Shown here piece by piece: positions 1 through 8,759 of a stretch of DNA of 64,000 nt; within the stretch, counting starts at the first letter, position 1, and each line of letters starts with the position of its first letter. Under the pieces are notes generated by a model. The model was not told the DNA's origin. It did not search any database and worked only from the letters and a program-made list of their open reading frames with translations. A program made the translations under genes and the position numbers. Origin of the DNA: Ralstonia sp. UNC404CL21Col (GTDB lineage: Bacteria; Pseudomonadota; Gammaproteobacteria; Burkholderiales; Burkholderiaceae); NCBI RefSeq assembly GCF_000620465.1, contig NZ_JIBE01000004.1, positions 1,240,001-1,304,000 of the forward strand, given 5' to 3'.

Positions 1-1
1 G

Positions 2-61
2 GACTTTGTGGCCGATGTCAGCGACGAAGTGGAATCCGGTGGCGAGCTGGAATTGTTTTGA
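2..61 (+). CDS. C-terminal tail of an upstream gene (partial)
   Basis: The first 20 codons of the window read as an open, acidic C-terminus ending in ELELF and a TGA stop at 59-61. The gene starts outside the window. The response regulator that follows begins 32 bases later on the same strand, so the two probably share a transcript. A chemotaxis-type partner would fit the neighbour, but 19 residues are too few to name the family. Confidence 0.5.
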   Translation, partial: DFVADVSDEVESGGELELF

Positions 62-93
62 TTGGAAAGAGTGAGAGCGAGGAAAGAATAGTC

Positions 94-459
94 ATGAGCA
101 AGATTCTGGTTGTCGACGATTCGAGCACCGTGCGCGACGAGGTGGCGGGCTTTCTGAAGAAGCACGGCCTGGCGGTCGACACCGCGGTGGACGGCAAGGA
201 CGGTCTGGCGAAGATCAAGGCCAACCCGGGCGTCAAACTCGTCATCAGCGACGTGAACATGCCCAACATGGACGGTTTGACCATGGTCGAAAAGGTGCGC
301 GGCGAGCTGGGCAACAAGACCGTCAACGTCATCATGCTCACCACCGAAAGCAGCCCTGCCATGAAAGACCGCGGCAAGGCTGCAGGCGTGAAGGGCTGGA
401 TCGTCAAGCCGTTCAAGGGCGACGCCGTGCTCGAAACGTTCAAGAAGCTGGCAAGCTGA
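94..459 (+). CDS. CheY-like single-domain response regulator
   Basis: A 121-residue protein made only of a receiver domain. The acidic pair is D8-D9 (VVDDSS), the phospho-acceptor is D53 (ISDVNMPNMDG), the switch residue T84 lies in TTESS, and the conserved lysine is K105 (VKPFKG). There is no output domain, so it should act by protein-protein contact, as CheY and the PilG/PilH proteins do. I start it at ATG 94 because GAGGAAAG sits just upstream and the longer frame adds only a non-family extension. It directly follows the partial upstream gene and is probably co-transcribed with it. The cognate kinase is not in the window. Confidence 0.85.
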   Translation: MSKILVVDDSSTVRDEVAGFLKKHGLAVDTAVDGKDGLAKIKANPGVKLVISDVNMPNMDGLTMVEKVRGELGNKTVNVIMLTTESSPAMKDRGKAAGVKGWIVKPFKGDAVLETFKKLAS

Positions 460-576
460 AACGCCGGCAGCACAGCCGGGTGCGCGATGGTCGACCCGGT
501 GCGAGAGGGCATGGCGCCCGAGCGATTTTGGAGCCAAACTTGCTTGCCTGAAGCTCGTTTGGCCGAGGGAGCCATC

Positions 577-909
577 ATGCAAGAGCTCGCCTTTCGCACC
601 CTGCTGTATCGCTACTTCTTCTTCGGCTGGCTGTTCAAGGATGCCAGCCGTGGCAACCTGTTCGAACGGTCGGCGGCATGGCGTTTCAACCAGGCGCACG
701 CGCACTGGCTGCTGGCGTATATGCGGCGCTGGCTGTGGTGCGGGTTGCTGTGTTACGCACTGGGCGGCGTGCTTGAGCTTGGGCTCAAGACGCCGGGCCT
801 GTCGGTGCTGTTCTATGTGCCGAGCGCGCTGAGTGTGCCGGTCAACGTCGTCATCGTGGTGTTGTGGATCGGCCTGAAGGCGCTGCCCGGGCCGCTGCGC
901 GACCGGTAG
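577..909 (+). CDS. Small membrane protein of unknown function
   Basis: A 110-residue protein that I do not recognise. The N-terminal half is aromatic and basic (YRYFFFGWLFKDASRGN) and is followed by two likely membrane segments around residues 50-70 and 80-100, then a short basic tail. ATG 577 is preferred because GAGGGAG lies immediately upstream; the longer frame from 487 has no ribosome-binding site and an unconvincing N-terminus. It is 117 bases beyond the CheY-like gene and may be in the same transcript. It could be a phage-holin-like or envelope-stress membrane protein, but nothing here decides it. Confidence 0.6.
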   Translation: MQELAFRTLLYRYFFFGWLFKDASRGNLFERSAAWRFNQAHAHWLLAYMRRWLWCGLLCYALGGVLELGLKTPGLSVLFYVPSALSVPVNVVIVVLWIGLKALPGPLRDR

Positions 910-921
910 GCATTTGCGCGT

Positions 922-1782
922 CTAGACCATCGCCAGCAACAGTTCCTCTGCATTGCGCGGCGGGCGCAGGCCATCGGCCCGGCCCGCGAAGTAGCGCTCC
1001 GTCAACATGTCTGCCGAGATGTGCTGGGCATCGCGAAAACCGTTTTCGCGCGCCAGCGCGAGCATCTCCGGCGGCGTAAAGAAGCTGATGAACGGTGTGC
1101 CGCTTGCGCGCGCGCCTTTCTCCGCCATCTCGAGGCCGGGGCGGACATCCGGGTCGGCCATTTCGAGCGGCAGCAGGAACGTCATCGCCAGCATCGAGCC
1201 CGGCGCCAGCGACGCCACTTGCCGCAACGTGGCCGCATTGGCTTCCTTCGACAGATACATGCTCACGCCCGTGGACACCACGATGGCGGGCCGGCTTGCA
1301 TCAAACCCCGCCGCAACCAGCGCCTCCTGCCAGGATTCGCGCGCCTCGAAATCCACCGGCACGAAGCGCAGCCACTGTGGAACGCCAAAGTCCAGTTCTG
1401 CCAAACGTTGGCGCTTCCAGGCTTGCGGGCCGGGCTGATCGACTTCAAACACCGTCATGCGCGATGCCACATCGGGCCGGCGTTGCGCAAAGCTGTCCAG
1501 CCCGGCGCCAAGAATCACATACTGGGTCAAGCCACGGACCGCGTGTTCGATGACGAGGTCTTCGATAAAGCGCGCACGCGCCACGATGGACGCGCGAAAC
1601 GGCCGCGTGAATTGCGGGTCCATGTCGCCACGTTGTTGCCAGCCCGGTTCCGGGGCGAGCAGCTTCAGGCCAACCTCGTCTTCCAGCACGTGCGGCGGTG
1701 CATCGCTGTGCACGTGCAAGGCGCGCCACAACGCGACGCGCGCTGCGGTGCTGTCGGGGGATGCTGTCTGTGGGTCGTTCAT
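922..1782 (-). CDS. SAM-dependent methyltransferase, leucine carboxyl methyltransferase-like family
   Basis: A 286-residue class I methyltransferase. The motif VILGAGLDSFAQRRPD is the hallmark of the LCM/TcmP-like branch of SAM enzymes, and a second block (VFEVDQPGPQAWKRQRL) carries the acidic residue expected to hold the ribose of SAM. The start is ATG 1782, ten bases after GGAGG; the GTG nine bases earlier is too close to that site. It is convergent with the small membrane gene and 48 bases downstream of the GST-like gene on the same strand, so the two may be co-transcribed. The methyl acceptor cannot be read from the sequence. Confidence 0.8.
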   Translation of the reverse strand: MNDPQTASPDSTAARVALWRALHVHSDAPPHVLEDEVGLKLLAPEPGWQQRGDMDPQFTRPFRASIVARARFIEDLVIEHAVRGLTQYVILGAGLDSFAQRRPDVASRMTVFEVDQPGPQAWKRQRLAELDFGVPQWLRFVPVDFEARESWQEALVAAGFDASRPAIVVSTGVSMYLSKEANAATLRQVASLAPGSMLAMTFLLPLEMADPDVRPGLEMAEKGARASGTPFISFFTPPEMLALARENGFRDAQHISADMLTERYFAGRADGLRPPRNAEELLLAMV

Positions 1783-1830
1783 TGCACACACGCCTCCATT
1801 GGTGGACCTGCCGGTGAGCTGGTCAGTCGA

Positions 1831-2496
1831 TCAATCGGGTTGGTGATACTCCGGAAACACGGCAACGGCCTGCACGGGCTGCTTCGTCATGCACACCTCG
1901 AACAGGCGGCTGGCGAGCCACTCGGCCAGCCAGGCTTGCACAGCGGGCAGTGGCTGGGCAGCAAACCAGTCCGGCTCCACCGCCGCAAACTGCCGCACGA
2001 ACGGGAAGATCGCCAGATCGGTGGCGCACGGCGTCGCGCCACCAAGATAGCGTTGCGCCAGCAAGCGGGATTCCAGCGGTCTCAGCAGCGTTTCGGTTGC
2101 CCGGGCACGGGCCGTCTCGCGCGGTGCGGTCTCTTGCGGATAGCGATCGGGGTATTTGTAGCGATCGAGCTGGTGCTTGAACTCGCCGTCGTTGGTGCGC
2201 AGCAGCGCGAGGTTCTCGTCGGATTGCGCGCGGCTCCACCAGCCTTGTGGGTCGCGTGCTTCGAAGGCCCACTGCATGATGTCGAGGCTCTCTTCCAGCA
2301 CGCTGCCGTCGGTCAAACGCAAGACGGGAACGGTGCCTTTTGGGGACAGCGCCAGCAGTTCGGCAGGCTTGTCGCGCATGACGATCTCGTAGGTCTGGAA
2401 GCGCCGATTGGCTTGCAGCATCGCCAGGCGCGCACGCATGGCGTAGGGGCAGCGGCGATAGCTGTAGAGCAGGGGCAGGGCTGGATTGTCGGACAT
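1831..2496 (-). CDS. Glutathione S-transferase family protein
   Basis: A 221-residue cytosolic protein with a thioredoxin-like N-terminal domain beginning LYSYRRCPYAMRAR. The Cys-Pro-Tyr motif resembles that of omega/GrxB-like transferases, in which the cysteine rather than a tyrosine or serine is the catalytic residue. A cis-Pro loop (GTVPVLRL) and the glutathione gamma-glutamyl site (LEESLDIMQW) follow. The C-terminal half is the all-alpha substrate domain. Its normal role would be thiol transfer or deglutathionylation. It lies between a GlxA-type regulator and a methyltransferase, all on the minus strand, and the substrate is unknown. Confidence 0.85.
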   Translation of the reverse strand: MSDNPALPLLYSYRRCPYAMRARLAMLQANRRFQTYEIVMRDKPAELLALSPKGTVPVLRLTDGSVLEESLDIMQWAFEARDPQGWWSRAQSDENLALLRTNDGEFKHQLDRYKYPDRYPQETAPRETARARATETLLRPLESRLLAQRYLGGATPCATDLAIFPFVRQFAAVEPDWFAAQPLPAVQAWLAEWLASRLFEVCMTKQPVQAVAVFPEYHQPD

Positions 2497-2560
2497 CGGT
2501 ACGAATGCGGGGCTACGGATTTCAGGCGCGTCAGGGTAGCGGATTCATGGGCGCGGCGTG

Positions 2561-3523
2561 CTACGCGGCCAGACGCGTGTGCCCCGACCGCCCCGAGCGG
2601 CGCACCGATTGCGGCGGCTGCCCGAATACGCGAATGAACGCACGCCGCATGCGTTCGGGGTCGGCAAAGCCCACGGCGCGCGCGATGTGCTCCAGCGATT
2701 CATCGCCGGCTTCCACGCGCGGCCGGGCGATTTCGGCACGGAGTTTTTCGATGGCCTTGGCGGGCGTCTGGCCGGTCTCCGCCACGAAAGCGCGGTCGAA
2801 CTGGCGGCGGCTCAGGTGGGCCACTTCGGCGAGGCGGTCGACGTCCAGCGCTTCGTGCAGGTGTTCGCGCGCGTAGCCCAGCGCACGCGCGATGCGGCTC
2901 GATGCCGGGTCTAGCTCCAGCAAGGTCGAGAACTGCGATTGCCCGCCGGGCCGCCGGTGGTAGACCACCAGCTCGCGGGCCACGGCGCGCGACACGTCGA
3001 CGCCCAGATCTTCCTCGATGAGCGCCAGCGCCAGGTCGATGCCCGACGAGATGCCGGCCGACGTCCACACCGGCCCGTCGTGGATGAAGATGTGGTCGCT
3101 CTGCACCTGCACGCGCGGATAGCGCCGCTGCAGCAGTGCTGCCATGCGCCAATGCGTGGTGGCGCGGCAGCCATCGAGCAGGCCTGCCGCCGCCAGGGCA
3201 AACGCGCCGGAGCACACGCTCGTCATGCGTCGCGAGTGTGCTGCCGCTTCCCGCACGAAAGCGATCAGCCGCGGCGAGAACGCGTCTTCACGCGGGCCAT
3301 TGCCGCCCGAAATGATCAACGTATCGAAGGCCGGATCGTCCAGGCCCTGCGTCTGCATGACGAGGCCGGGCGCGCTTTGCACCTGCGCGCCGCCTTCGGA
3401 CAGCACGTCGATCCGGTACGCCGGCTGGGGTGCCAGGCGGTTCGCCACGTCAAAGGCCGTCAGCGGGCCGGTGAAATCGAGCAGGCTGCAGCCCGGAAAC
3501 ACCAAAAAGCCGATTCTGCGCAT
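2561..3523 (-). CDS. GlxA-family transcriptional regulator (DJ-1/PfpI plus AraC-type HTH)
   Basis: A 320-residue protein with an N-terminal DJ-1/PfpI domain (residues about 4-185) and a C-terminal AraC/XylS double helix-turn-helix (about 220-310). The nucleophile-elbow region reads SVCSGAFALAAAG, so the cysteine of the DJ-1 fold is kept. The DNA-binding part contains VDRLAEVAHLSRRQFDRAF and ends with the AraC signature region FADPERMRRAFIRVFG. It is divergent from an MFS transporter with an 89-bp gap holding an inverted repeat, which suggests that it controls that pump and perhaps itself. The inducer is unknown. Confidence 0.88.
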   Translation of the reverse strand: MRRIGFLVFPGCSLLDFTGPLTAFDVANRLAPQPAYRIDVLSEGGAQVQSAPGLVMQTQGLDDPAFDTLIISGGNGPREDAFSPRLIAFVREAAAHSRRMTSVCSGAFALAAAGLLDGCRATTHWRMAALLQRRYPRVQVQSDHIFIHDGPVWTSAGISSGIDLALALIEEDLGVDVSRAVARELVVYHRRPGGQSQFSTLLELDPASSRIARALGYAREHLHEALDVDRLAEVAHLSRRQFDRAFVAETGQTPAKAIEKLRAEIARPRVEAGDESLEHIARAVGFADPERMRRAFIRVFGQPPQSVRRSGRSGHTRLAA

Positions 3524-3532
3524 GATGTCTTG

Positions 3533-3554
3533 AAATGAGGGATTAACGTCATTT
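3533..3554. promoter_or_regulatory. Candidate operator between glxA-like regulator and MFS gene
   Basis: An inverted repeat AAATGA, ten bases, TCATTT lies in the middle of the divergent gap, just 10 bases upstream of the regulator's start codon. Its position fits a binding site for the GlxA-type regulator acting on both promoters. This is inferred from symmetry and position only. Confidence 0.35.
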
Positions 3555-3612
3555 AGGCCTGATGTTGCTCCGCCAGACTGCTGCTGTCAAACGCATTTCT
3601 GGAGAGACGATC

Positions 3613-4872
3613 ATGACAACCGCGATGTGCTTGCCGGCCACGGCGACGCCGATGTCGCGCCATCACCGCTGGAAGGTGCTGGGCGTGGGGGTGGCCGCCA
3701 ATGCGAGTTTTTCGGCCGCGTTTTCGGGCATCCCGACGACGGCCGTGTTCATCCGCTCGGCGTATCACCTGGGCAATGCGGAGCTGGGTGTGGCGCTGGG
3801 CGCGCTGGGGCTGGGCATTGCCATCAGCGAGCTGCCGTGGGGCTTGCTGACCGACCGCTGGGGCGATCGCACGGTGCTGCTGGCGGGGCTGGGGCTGACC
3901 GCGCTGGCGCTGTTCGTGATGGCATGTTGCGTGGTGCCGCTGCATGGCAACGTGCCGCCGCTTGCGTGGCTGGTGGGCGGCATGCTGAGCGTCGGCCTGC
4001 TGGGCGGCAGCGTGAACGGATCGAGCGGCCGCGCGGTCATGGGATGGTTTCGCGAAGGCGAGCGCGGATTGGCCATGAGCATCCGCCAGACCGCCGTACC
4101 GCTGGGCGGCGGCATTGGGGCGCTCGTGCTGCCGAGCCTAGCCGCGCACGCCGGGTTTGCCGCCGTCTACGGCGTGCTGGCGGCGGCGTGTGCATTGACT
4201 GCGGTGCTGACGTGGCTGTGGGTGCATGACGCGCCGGATATGGTGAATGCCGTTGCGCAAGCAGCCACGCCGGGCAAGACTGGCCCGCTGCGCGATCCAA
4301 CGCTGTTGCGCATGGCGCTGGCCATTGGGCTGCTGTGCGTGCCGCAAGGGGCCGTCGTCGCGTTCGCCACGGTGTTCCTGCGCGACTTTGCGCATGCCAA
4401 TGTGCTGACGCTCAGCCTGACCATGGCCGCGGTGCAGGGCGGAGCGGCTGTCATGCGCGTGTGGAGCGGCCGCTGGACCGACCGCCACGGCAATCGCCGC
4501 GCCTATCTGCTGGCGTGTGCGCGGTTGAGCGTCGCGCTGTTCGTCGTGCTGGCCGGCGTGGCGTGGATGACCTCGGCGCTGTCGGTCGATCTGTCGGTCA
4601 TGCGGGTGGCGCTGGTGGCGGCCGTGGTGGCGGGCGGCATTTGCGTATCGGCGTGGCATGGCGTGGGCTATACGGAACTTGCCACGCTGGCCGGCGCGCA
4701 GCGCGCAGGTACGGCGCTGGGGCTTGGCAATACAGGCGCGTTTGCGGCGCTGGGGCTCACGTCGCTGTGTCTGCCGCAGGTGCTGGCGTGGTCGTCGTGG
4801 CCGGTGGTGTGGCTCGTGGCGGCGGGCAGCGCGCTGATTGCGTGGCGTGTGCTGCCGGCGCAGCGTCCATAG
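3613..4872 (+). CDS. Major facilitator superfamily transporter
   Basis: A 419-residue inner-membrane protein with about 12 hydrophobic segments. The cytoplasmic loop between helices 2 and 3 reads GLLTDRWGDRTVL, the MFS signature (GxLaDrxGrkxxl), and a related sequence (WSGRWTDRHGNRRAYL) recurs at the start of the second half, as expected from the internal duplication. ATG 3613 follows GGAGAG; the longer frame has no such site. The divergent GlxA-type gene is probably its regulator. The substrate could be a drug, a sugar acid or an amino-acid derivative; nothing in the sequence decides it. Confidence 0.85.
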   Translation: MTTAMCLPATATPMSRHHRWKVLGVGVAANASFSAAFSGIPTTAVFIRSAYHLGNAELGVALGALGLGIAISELPWGLLTDRWGDRTVLLAGLGLTALALFVMACCVVPLHGNVPPLAWLVGGMLSVGLLGGSVNGSSGRAVMGWFREGERGLAMSIRQTAVPLGGGIGALVLPSLAAHAGFAAVYGVLAAACALTAVLTWLWVHDAPDMVNAVAQAATPGKTGPLRDPTLLRMALAIGLLCVPQGAVVAFATVFLRDFAHANVLTLSLTMAAVQGGAAVMRVWSGRWTDRHGNRRAYLLACARLSVALFVVLAGVAWMTSALSVDLSVMRVALVAAVVAGGICVSAWHGVGYTELATLAGAQRAGTALGLGNTGAFAALGLTSLCLPQVLAWSSWPVVWLVAAGSALIAWRVLPAQRP

Positions 4873-4980
4873 GCGCACGCAGCGCCAATCCCCTCGTTTC
4901 TTCCTATAGTGAGCCGCAGGGCGCCGCCCGGCGCGGCGGCCCCGCAAAACGAAGCAACACAATGAAACGAGGGGGCCACC

Positions 4981-6387
4981 ATGGCAGGCTTGGGCGCAAT
5001 CGACCACGTGGTCGTGCTGATGTTGGAGAACCGGTCGTTCGACAACCTGTTCGGCACGCTGTATTCAAAGAGCGCGGAGTTCGACGGCCTGTCGGGCGAA
5101 GAGACCAACCCCGACGGCGGTGGCCAGCCGATCCGTGTATGGACGACGCCCGCGCCGGCCAACGTGATGACGCTGCCCAATCCCGACCCGGGCGAACTCT
5201 TCACCGACATCAACCAGCAGCTCTTCGGCCAGCAGATACCGCTGGGGCAGACGCCCACCATGCAGGGCTTCACCACCAACTACGCCAAGAACGGTGGCGA
5301 CCCGCGCGACATCATGCATTTCTTCACGTCGGACCAGCTGCCCGCGCTCAGCACGCTGGCACGCAATTACGCCGTGTGCGATGCGTGGTTTGCCTCGGCG
5401 CCGTGCCAGACATGGCCCAACCGGTTCTTTGTCCACACCGGCACCGCGCACGGTTATCCGAACAACTCGCCGGTGCATTTTCCGTACTTGATGCCGACGC
5501 TGTTCAACGCGCTCGACGGCGTGGTGCCCGACGACTGGGCCGTCTACTACCACGACTTCGCGCAATCGCTCACGCTCACGCGGCTGTGGCTGCATCTGGA
5601 CCACTTTCATCTGTTCGACGATTTTCTCGACGATGCATCCAGCGGCAAGCTGCCCTCGTACAGCTTTATCGAGCCCCGCTACTTTGCCGATCTGGACTGG
5701 CCCAACGATATGCATCCGCCGCACGATGTCGGCTACGGCGATGCCCTCGTCGCGCAGGTGTACAACGCGCTGCGCAGTTCGCCGCAATGGCATCAGACCC
5801 TGTTCGTCATCACCTTTGACGAGCACGGTGGCTGCTTCGACCACGTGCCGCCGCCCGCCGTGGTGCCGCCCAGCCCGCCGCAGCCGGGGCAGCTTTTCGC
5901 GTTCGACCGGCTGGGCGTGCGCGTGCCGGCGGTGGTGGTGTCGCCGTGGATTCCCAAGGGCACGATCTTCCGCTCGAATGTGGCGCAGCCGTATGATCAC
6001 ACCGCCATCATCAAGACACTGCGCATGCGCTACAACATCCGGACTCCCCTCACCGCCCGCGACGCCAGTGCGCCGGATCTCGGCCACGTGCTCGAATTGA
6101 GCGCGCCCGATGACGATCGCGAGCCCGTCGTGGCCCGTGTCATGGCCGCGAACCCAGCCGGTTTGCAGGCCGCCCGCAACGCCCCGCTCAACGACTTCCA
6201 ATGGGCCATGCACGAGTCGGCGTCGATGCTGGCGCCGCTGGGCACCGGCATCAGCATTGACGACCACGTGCGCAACCTCTCGACCGATCAGCAGCCGCCG
6301 GTGCCTGCTGCGCAGAATGCCCAGCAGGCGGCGCAGCACATCAAGGACGTGCTGGCATCGATGGATCTGCCGCACTCGGGGCAATGA
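4981..6387 (+). CDS. Phosphoesterase-family protein (phospholipase C / acid phosphatase type)
   Basis: A 468-residue member of the phosphoesterase family that includes bacterial phospholipases C and AcpA acid phosphatases. The N-terminus IDHVVVLMLENRSFDN carries the family's metal-binding Glu-Asn and the following Asp. Further conserved blocks are FVHTGTAHGYPNN and FVITFDEHGGCFDHVPPP. The second of these holds the acidic and histidine metal ligands. ATG 4981 follows a purine-rich AACGAGGGGG site. Family members are usually exported with a Tat signal, but this protein begins directly at the catalytic domain with no signal peptide. Its stop overlaps the start of the next gene (ATGA), so the two are translationally coupled. 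Confidence 0.85.
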   Translation: MAGLGAIDHVVVLMLENRSFDNLFGTLYSKSAEFDGLSGEETNPDGGGQPIRVWTTPAPANVMTLPNPDPGELFTDINQQLFGQQIPLGQTPTMQGFTTNYAKNGGDPRDIMHFFTSDQLPALSTLARNYAVCDAWFASAPCQTWPNRFFVHTGTAHGYPNNSPVHFPYLMPTLFNALDGVVPDDWAVYYHDFAQSLTLTRLWLHLDHFHLFDDFLDDASSGKLPSYSFIEPRYFADLDWPNDMHPPHDVGYGDALVAQVYNALRSSPQWHQTLFVITFDEHGGCFDHVPPPAVVPPSPPQPGQLFAFDRLGVRVPAVVVSPWIPKGTIFRSNVAQPYDHTAIIKTLRMRYNIRTPLTARDASAPDLGHVLELSAPDDDREPVVARVMAANPAGLQAARNAPLNDFQWAMHESASMLAPLGTGISIDDHVRNLSTDQQPPVPAAQNAQQAAQHIKDVLASMDLPHSGQ

Positions 6388-6881
6388 TCATGAACGCACC
6401 GCTTCCGCATCCGCCTGTCGTCATACGCGCTTTCCGACCTGGCGACGAGCCGCTCCTGCACGCTGTCTTTCACTCCGCCGTGCACGGTATCGCCGCCCAC
6501 CGATACACGCCCGAACAATGTGAAGCCTGGGCCCCGACCGACTACGACGTGGCCCAATGGAATGAGCGTATCCGCCGCATCCAGCCCTTCGTGGCGGAAC
6601 TCGACGGGCAGCCTGTCGCTTATGCCGATTTGCAGGCGAACGGCTATATCGATCACTTCTTCGTATCAGCCGCGCATGCGCGACGAGGCATCGGCCAACA
6701 ACTCATGCATCACATCCTGGAGCTGGCGGCGCAGCGTGAGGTGTCGCGCATGCAAGCGCATGTGAGCTTGAGCGCCGAGCCGTTCTTTGCGAGCAACGGG
6801 TTTCGCGTGGTCGTGCGCCAGACCGTGACGGTGCGCGGTGTTCCGCTGGATAACGCGTTGATGGAGTGGACGCAGGCGTGA
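6384..6881 (+). CDS. GNAT-family N-acetyltransferase
   Basis: A 165-residue acetyltransferase. The acetyl-CoA pyrophosphate loop is seen as ARRGIGQQLM (the R/Q-x-x-G-x-G/A motif), preceded by the beta-strand YIDHFFVSAAH and followed by a helix of typical spacing. The N-terminal part (VIRAFRPGDEPLLHAVFHSAVHGIAA) matches the YafP/PhnO-like branch. The start overlaps the phosphoesterase stop by four bases; an alternative ATG lies six bases on. The acceptor amine is unknown. Confidence 0.85.
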   Translation: MIMNAPLPHPPVVIRAFRPGDEPLLHAVFHSAVHGIAAHRYTPEQCEAWAPTDYDVAQWNERIRRIQPFVAELDGQPVAYADLQANGYIDHFFVSAAHARRGIGQQLMHHILELAAQREVSRMQAHVSLSAEPFFASNGFRVVVRQTVTVRGVPLDNALMEWTQA

Positions 6882-6932
6882 GCCAAGAGTCGCATGGGCC
6901 GTTGCTCTTCGGGGAAACCCTCGCAATGTGGT

Positions 6933-6959
6933 TAAAGATTGCTGAGGATCTGTCGTTAG
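6933..6959 (+). promoter_or_regulatory. Candidate sigma-28 (FliA) promoter for the chemoreceptor gene
   Basis: TAAAGATT at 6933-6940 is followed after exactly 11 bases by GTCGTTAG at 6952-6959. The flagellar sigma-28 consensus is TAAAGTTT, 11 bases, GCCGATAA; the upstream box matches 7 of 8 and the downstream box 5 of 8. It lies 63 bases before the chemoreceptor start, as expected for a late flagellar-class gene. Confidence 0.5.
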
Positions 6960-7022
6960 TTTTGCTGAACTCGGTTCCCCCAGAGGAACCACCTCACGCT
7001 CCCCCAACTTCGCGCGACAGAT

Positions 7023-8570
7023 ATGAAGACGCTCTCCATCAAGGCACGGCTGGCGCTGGTGCTGTTTGTTCTGGCTGTGTTCCTGACGGGTGTCGGTGTC
7101 CTGGGACTGGTCGGTAACCTGCGCTCCAACGCGGCGCTCAAGGAAACCTTCGCCAACAACCTTCCCTCCACGCGCGCGCTGGGGCAGGCTGAATCCAAGC
7201 TTGCGCAAGCACGCACTGCACTGGATCGCGCCATCTTTGATCCCGATTCTGCCAAGAGTGCAGACGCACTCGGCCGCGTTGAAGTGCAGATTCAGAACAG
7301 CGAGAAAGCATGGAAAAGCTATCTGGCCCTGCCGTTCTCGACGCCGGAGGAAGAGCGTATCGCTGGCGAGGCCGGGAAGCAGCGCAGCCTCATCATCAAG
7401 GATGGGATCGGTGGTGCGATTGATGCGCTCCGTCGTGGCGACAAGGACGCGGCGCGCGTGCTGGCACTGGAAAAAATCCCGACGCAGTTCCGTGTCTATG
7501 CAGAGCAGTCCGATCGCCTGAATGCGATTCAGGAGGAAGTGTCTTCGGTCGCCTACGCGGCATCGCAGTCGTTCTTCAATGGGCTGCTGTGGACCTTCGG
7601 TATCGTGATTGCCATCGGGCTTGCGCTGGCCGCGGGTTGCTATTTCGTCCTGTCGCGCGCCATCTCGCGCCCGCTCGCAGAGATGCTCGTGCACTTCCAC
7701 GAAATTTCAGGTGGCAACCTGACCACGGACGTGCGCATCCACTCGCGTGACGAGATGGGCCTGCTGATGGAAGGCCTGCAGCAGATGCAAGCCAAGCTGA
7801 AGGAAACCGTGGTGACGGTGCGTCGCGGCAGCGAGTCGATTGCCTCCGCCACGCAGCAGATCGCCGCGGGCAACACCAATCTGTCGCAGCGCACGGAAGA
7901 GCAGGCCAGCTCGCTGGAGGAAACCGCATCGAGCATGGAAGAGCTGACGAGCATCGTGAAGCAGAACGCCGACAACGCGCGCCAGGCGAGCACGCTGGCC
8001 GTCAACGCCTCCGAGATTGCCGTGCAGGGCGGTGCCGTGGTGCAGGACGTGGTGACCACCATGGGCGAGATCAGCGAATCGTCGCGCAAGATCACCGACA
8101 TCATCGCCGTGATCGAAGGCATTGCGTTCCAGACCAACATCCTGGCGCTCAACGCCGCGGTGGAAGCGGCGCGTGCCGGTGAACAGGGTCGCGGCTTTGC
8201 CGTGGTGGCCGGTGAAGTGCGCACGCTGGCACAGCGCAGCGCAGGTGCCGCCAAGGAAATCAAATCGTTGATCGAAGATTCCGCCACGCGTGTGGAATCC
8301 GGCTCGACGCTGGTGGCACGTGCGGGCAAGACGATGGAAGAGATCGTCGTGGCCGTGAAGCGCGTGACCGACATCATGGGCGAGATCAGCGCGGGCTCGG
8401 CTGAGCAAAGCACCGGTATCGAGCAGATCAACGAAGCCGTCACGCAGATGGACGACGTGACGCAGCAGAACGCTGCGCTGGTTGAAGAAGCCGCGGCCGC
8501 TGCGCAGGCGCTGGAAGAACAGGCGGATGAGTTGCGTCGTGCGGTGGCGGTGTTCCGCGTGGCGATGTAA
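7023..8570 (+). CDS. Methyl-accepting chemotaxis protein (Tar-type four-helix sensor)
   Basis: A 515-residue inner-membrane chemoreceptor. A first membrane helix (residues about 10-30) precedes a periplasmic four-helix-bundle sensor rich in Ala and Lys, then a second membrane helix (about 187-210), a HAMP domain, and the long cytoplasmic signalling coiled coil. The hairpin tip [20 protein letters not shown] is intact and binds CheA and CheW. The methylation helices ([17 protein letters not shown]) are also present. It ends FRVAM, without the NWETF-type CheR/CheB tether. A sigma-28-like promoter precedes it and a strong terminator follows, so it is a single-gene unit. Confidence 0.95.
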   Translation: MKTLSIKARLALVLFVLAVFLTGVGVLGLVGNLRSNAALKETFANNLPSTRALGQAESKLAQARTALDRAIFDPDSAKSADALGRVEVQIQNSEKAWKSYLALPFSTPEEERIAGEAGKQRSLIIKDGIGGAIDALRRGDKDAARVLALEKIPTQFRVYAEQSDRLNAIQEEVSSVAYAASQSFFNGLLWTFGIVIAIGLALAAGCYFVLSRAISRPLAEMLVHFHEISGGNLTTDVRIHSRDEMGLLMEGLQQMQAKLKETVVTVRRGSESIASATQQIAAGNTNLSQRTEEQASSLEETASSMEELTSIVKQNADNARQASTLAVNASEIAVQGGAVVQDVVTTMGEISESSRKITDIIAVIEGIAFQTNILALNAAVEAARAGEQGRGFAVVAGEVRTLAQRSAGAAKEIKSLIEDSATRVESGSTLVARAGKTMEEIVVAVKRVTDIMGEISAGSAEQSTGIEQINEAVTQMDDVTQQNAALVEEAAAAAQALEEQADELRRAVAVFRVAM

Positions 8571-8625
8571 AGCAGGTTCCTGAGGGGTTGCCCCGGCAGC
8601 GAAATGGCTGCCGCGGCGCTACACT

Positions 8626-8661
8626 GCGGGGTCGGCCTTCGGGTCGGCCCCGCTTTGTTTT
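8626..8661 (+). terminator. Rho-independent terminator after the chemoreceptor gene
   Basis: A 12-bp stem (8626-8637 with 8642-8653, two G-U pairs) closes a TTCG tetraloop and is followed by TTTGTTTT. It is about 56 bases past the chemoreceptor stop and separates that unit from the M20 peptidase. Confidence 0.9.
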
Positions 8662-8759
8662 ATGCGGTGCATCCAGAAGCCGCTCATGCTCCTGCTACGC
8701 CCCCGAGCCACTCGCCAAGAGCCATGAGCCGGTTCACATAACGATTATCCGGAGGTGTC

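Noticed and set aside
1021-2637. A 538-codon plus-strand frame
   Set aside because: It covers the methyltransferase and GST-like genes in antisense. Composition is shadow-like and no start site is seen.
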